From: PALSA-1003 sp963791945
Lineage (GTDB): Bacteria; Pseudomonadota; Gammaproteobacteria; Burkholderiales; Casimicrobiaceae
Assembly: GCA_963791945.1 (NCBI GenBank)
Contig: CAWBUD010000002.1
Location: forward strand, 1,550,001-1,614,000
Direction of reading: 5' to 3'
DNA: 64,000 nt
The position numbers and the translations under genes were made by a program. The stretch's first letter is position 1. The number at the start of each line of letters is the position of its first letter. This document shows positions 61,815 to 64,000 of the stretch, piece after piece. The notes under the pieces are model-generated. The model was not told the origin of the DNA. It ran no database searches and saw nothing but the letters and a program-made list of their open reading frames with translations.

Positions 61815-64000
61815 CTATGCCACCGGGGAAGGCACGGGCGGGACCGCCCGGACCTTGAGGCTCGCGAGCAACGAGCGGCTCTCGTTCACCGTGTCGACGG
61901 GAGGCTCGATGCCTTCCAGGCGGTCGAGCTCGATCAGCGTGAGCGACGTGAGCGCCACTTCGAAGAGTTCGCGCCGCTCCCTCGCCGCCGCAAGGCTCGC
62001 CTCAAGGCAGTCCCGTGCGCCCCACAGGTCGTTCTGCATGAGCAGCGCGTGCGCCTGCAAGCGCTCCAGCAGAGGAACGACCTTCGCCACCCCGTTCGAT
62101 TCGCTTGCGCGCCCAAGCAGGCCGCGCACCAGCTCGAGAGCAGCGTCGGCATTTCCCATGGCGAGACGGCACTCCGCCATCCGGGCATCGACCGCCGGGA
62201 CTTTTTCCTCCGCTCCGACCGCGACGAAGTTGGACTTGGCTTCTTCGAGACGGCGCAGCGCCTCGTCGATGCGACCCTGGCGAAGCGACACTCGCCCGAG
62301 GTAAAAGAGGCAATCCCCTAGGTAATAGCGATACTGCGATGCCTTCCAGAAGGGAAGCGTTTCAAGAAGCACCGCTTCAGCCTCCTTCCACTCTCCACGG
62401 TCGGTCAGGACCTCGGCAGTATTGATGCGAGCAAGGGCCGCGCCGACCGCGTCGCCGATTTTCAACGCCTCCTCGCGACCTCGCTCCCAATAGGACAGGG
62501 CCTCGTCCCATTGACCCCCCCAGTGGCAGACCGCGCCGAGGGTCGAAAGGGTATCTGCCTGGCGCGGGAGGTTCCCTGCCCGCTGGTAGGCTTCGAGCGA
62601 GCGCTGCATGAACGCGCGGCCTTCCTCCTTGCCCAGTTCGCCATAGGCAAGCCCCATTGCGAAGTAAGCGTCTGCCAGGGCATCCTGGTCGTTTGCAGCC
62701 TCCGCCTCGGTCACCGTGCGTTCACCCCAGTCGATGGCCTCGGTCATCCTGCCTTCCATGGTCAGCACCATGGCGTACCAACCGCCCGCCCGGGCGTACT
62801 GCCGCGCGGCTTCGGAACCCTCCAGTCCTTGCAGGATGACTCGACCCTGCTCGCACCAGCGCAGCGCCTGCTCGCACTGGCCAAGTTTCGCTTCGACGTG
62901 CGAGAGCTTGACGAGCAGCTCGGCATCCTCCAAGGGCTCTTTCGCAGCGAGGGGCCGCGCGGCCGCATAGGCGACGGACGCCTTCTGGAACTCCCCGGCC
63001 CGGTACCACGAATCCCCGACGGCGCGATGCACTGCGGCTAGCTCGCGGTCCGGCACATCGGTGAGCTGGCGCACAGCCTCCAGCGAGCGGGAGTACAGCT
63101 TCGCCGCTTCGACGTGAGCATAACTGCCTTCGGCGCGATTGGCCGCCGCGGTGGCATAGCGAAAGGCAGGTTGGTATTCGCCGGCCTCGAAGTAGTGGAG
63201 CGAAAGAATATTCGCGATTTCTTCCGGGTAGTCGACCTCCTCCTCGAGCCGCATCGCGACGAGTCCGTGTAGCTTCCGGCGGAGCTTGTACGGCAGTCCT
63301 TCGTACGCCGCATCGCGCAGGAGCGAGCGCCGGAAGCGCAGATAGCCGTCGGGCTCCTCGTCAAACAAGTCCGCGAGCTGACTCCACACGGCTGGCGAAG
63401 GGACGGAAAACCCTTCCTCGCTGTCGAACCACGCGAGCATCCGCGGGTGGAAGGTGAGCCCGAACACCGCAGCGTGTCGAACGACGTTGCGTTCTTCCGG
63501 CGAAAGCGAGTCGATCGTCGCCATCGTCGCAGCTTCGGCGGAATCGGGCAGATCCGCGATGCTGCCGTCGGAGTCGACAACCTTGTGCAACAGGTCACGC
63601 AGGAACTGCGGATTGCCGCCGGAGCGCGTGGCTACGACCTCGAGTACATGCGGAGCGAGCGGCGTCTGCTGGGTCGCCAATTGCGCGAGCCGCAGGGTAT
63701 CGGGTGGTACGAGCGGCTTCAGCTCGATGCGAACGACGTTCTCACCCTCCGGCGCCACGAAACCTTTCGCCCCTTGGCGCGCCACCGCGAAGAGCCAGGG
63801 GTGAGTTCCGATCTGGCCGATCAGGTACGTCAGGAGTTCGGCGGACGCCTCGTCCATGTGGTGCGCGTTCTCGATCTCGACGAGCTGGGGCTTGGGCATC
63901 ACTGCGGCGAGAAAACTCGCGAGCGATTCGTGCAGCTTCGGGCGCCGGTTGGCCTCGGCGAGCATGGCGACCTCTGGCGTGGTCGCGATCTCGAGTCCGA
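61815..64000 (-). CDS. ATPase/TPR regulator, C-terminal part (likely adenylate-cyclase-type or LuxR/MalT-like), 5' cut by window
   Basis: The frame is open to the right edge, so the N-terminus is missing. The first readable residues (GLEIATTPEVAMLAEANRRP) lead into an AAA/NACHT-like core with the Walker-B-like VEIENAHHMDEASAELLTYL and the following LLHKVVDSDGSIADL. About eleven TPR-type repeats fill the rest (DALADAYFAMGLAYGELGKE and similar), ending near VRAVPPVPSPVA. This is the composition of class III cyclase-fused ATPase regulators or of MalT/LuxR-type regulators. Which one cannot be decided without the upstream part. The terminator at 61774 follows its 3' end. Confidence 0.8.
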   Translation of the reverse strand, partial: GLEIATTPEVAMLAEANRRPKLHESLASFLAAVMPKPQLVEIENAHHMDEASAELLTYLIGQIGTHPWLFAVARQGAKGFVAPEGENVVRIELKPLVPPDTLRLAQLATQQTPLAPHVLEVVATRSGGNPQFLRDLLHKVVDSDGSIADLPDSAEAATMATIDSLSPEERNVVRHAAVFGLTFHPRMLAWFDSEEGFSVPSPAVWSQLADLFDEEPDGYLRFRRSLLRDAAYEGLPYKLRRKLHGLVAMRLEEEVDYPEEIANILSLHYFEAGEYQPAFRYATAAANRAEGSYAHVEAAKLYSRSLEAVRQLTDVPDRELAAVHRAVGDSWYRAGEFQKASVAYAAARPLAAKEPLEDAELLVKLSHVEAKLGQCEQALRWCEQGRVILQGLEGSEAARQYARAGGWYAMVLTMEGRMTEAIDWGERTVTEAEAANDQDALADAYFAMGLAYGELGKEEGRAFMQRSLEAYQRAGNLPRQADTLSTLGAVCHWGGQWDEALSYWERGREEALKIGDAVGAALARINTAEVLTDRGEWKEAEAVLLETLPFWKASQYRYYLGDCLFYLGRVSLRQGRIDEALRRLEEAKSNFVAVGAEEKVPAVDARMAECRLAMGNADAALELVRGLLGRASESNGVAKVVPLLERLQAHALLMQNDLWGARDCLEASLAAARERRELFEVALTSLTLIELDRLEGIEPPVDTVNESRSLLASLKVRAVPPVPSPVA

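Overview
The window is a high-GC (clearly above 60 %) proteobacterial chromosome segment, most likely from a betaproteobacterium related to Burkholderiales. This is inferred from the gene complement: a persulfide dioxygenase-rhodanese fusion, an RND pump, an LpxO-like hydroxylase, an NnrU protein, DUF6494- and DUF5648-type proteins, and a PEP-CTERM protein with a sigma-54 type promoter. I see no phage, no insertion sequence, no CRISPR array and no rRNA. The only RNA gene is a tRNA-Arg(CCT) at 58797-58872.

Layout. 1-6.5 kb: an RND efflux operon whose two pump genes enclose a sulfide:quinone oxidoreductase, followed by a persulfide dioxygenase-rhodanese fusion. Together they form a plausible sulfide detoxification unit. 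The C-terminal remnant of a truncated hemoglobin lies just downstream. 6.6-15.7 kb: small hypothetical and secreted proteins, an aldolase/2-hydroxyacid dehydrogenase pair, a UdgX-like uracil-DNA glycosylase, a rhomboid protease, and two exported HExxH proteins whose genes overlap tail to tail. 15.8-31.8 kb: a PhnD-like binding protein, a COG4091 dehydrogenase, an exported MsrA, NnrU, dodecin, a LysR regulator, secreted beta-propeller proteins, an M20 peptidase, an LpxO-like hydroxylase, an MFS transporter, and an exported cupin divergent from a CadC-like TPR regulator.

32-41.3 kb: an accessory-looking stretch. It has a ChrB-domain protein, an overlooked 37-residue ORF, and a 1196-residue protein made of two seven-bladed repeat arrays, a C-terminal domain and one membrane segment. 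It also has a PEP-CTERM protein preceded by a GG-N10-GC sigma-54 promoter, a second Vgb-type propeller protein, and a YqgE homologue that carries a signal peptide. 41.7-54.1 kb: four tightly packed same-strand genes encode only exported proteins: a 2050-residue mosaic of Ig-like, FG-GAP and SBBP repeats, a 1085-residue Ig-repeat protein, a small exported or lipoprotein-like protein, and a phospholipase C/P1-nuclease-like protein. This is the best candidate in the window for an undescribed system. Base composition falls in its distal half, which suggests separate acquisition of that part. 54.1-64 kb: an MsbA-like ABC exporter, a CHASE3/PAS hybrid histidine kinase, the tRNA, a zinc-ribbon protein, a DoxX protein, an unknown secreted protein with a strong terminator, and the C-terminal part of an ATPase/TPR regulator cut by the window edge.

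Starts were chosen from Shine-Dalgarno spacing, signal peptides and neighbour overlap. All family names come from reading the translated sequence, not from database searches.
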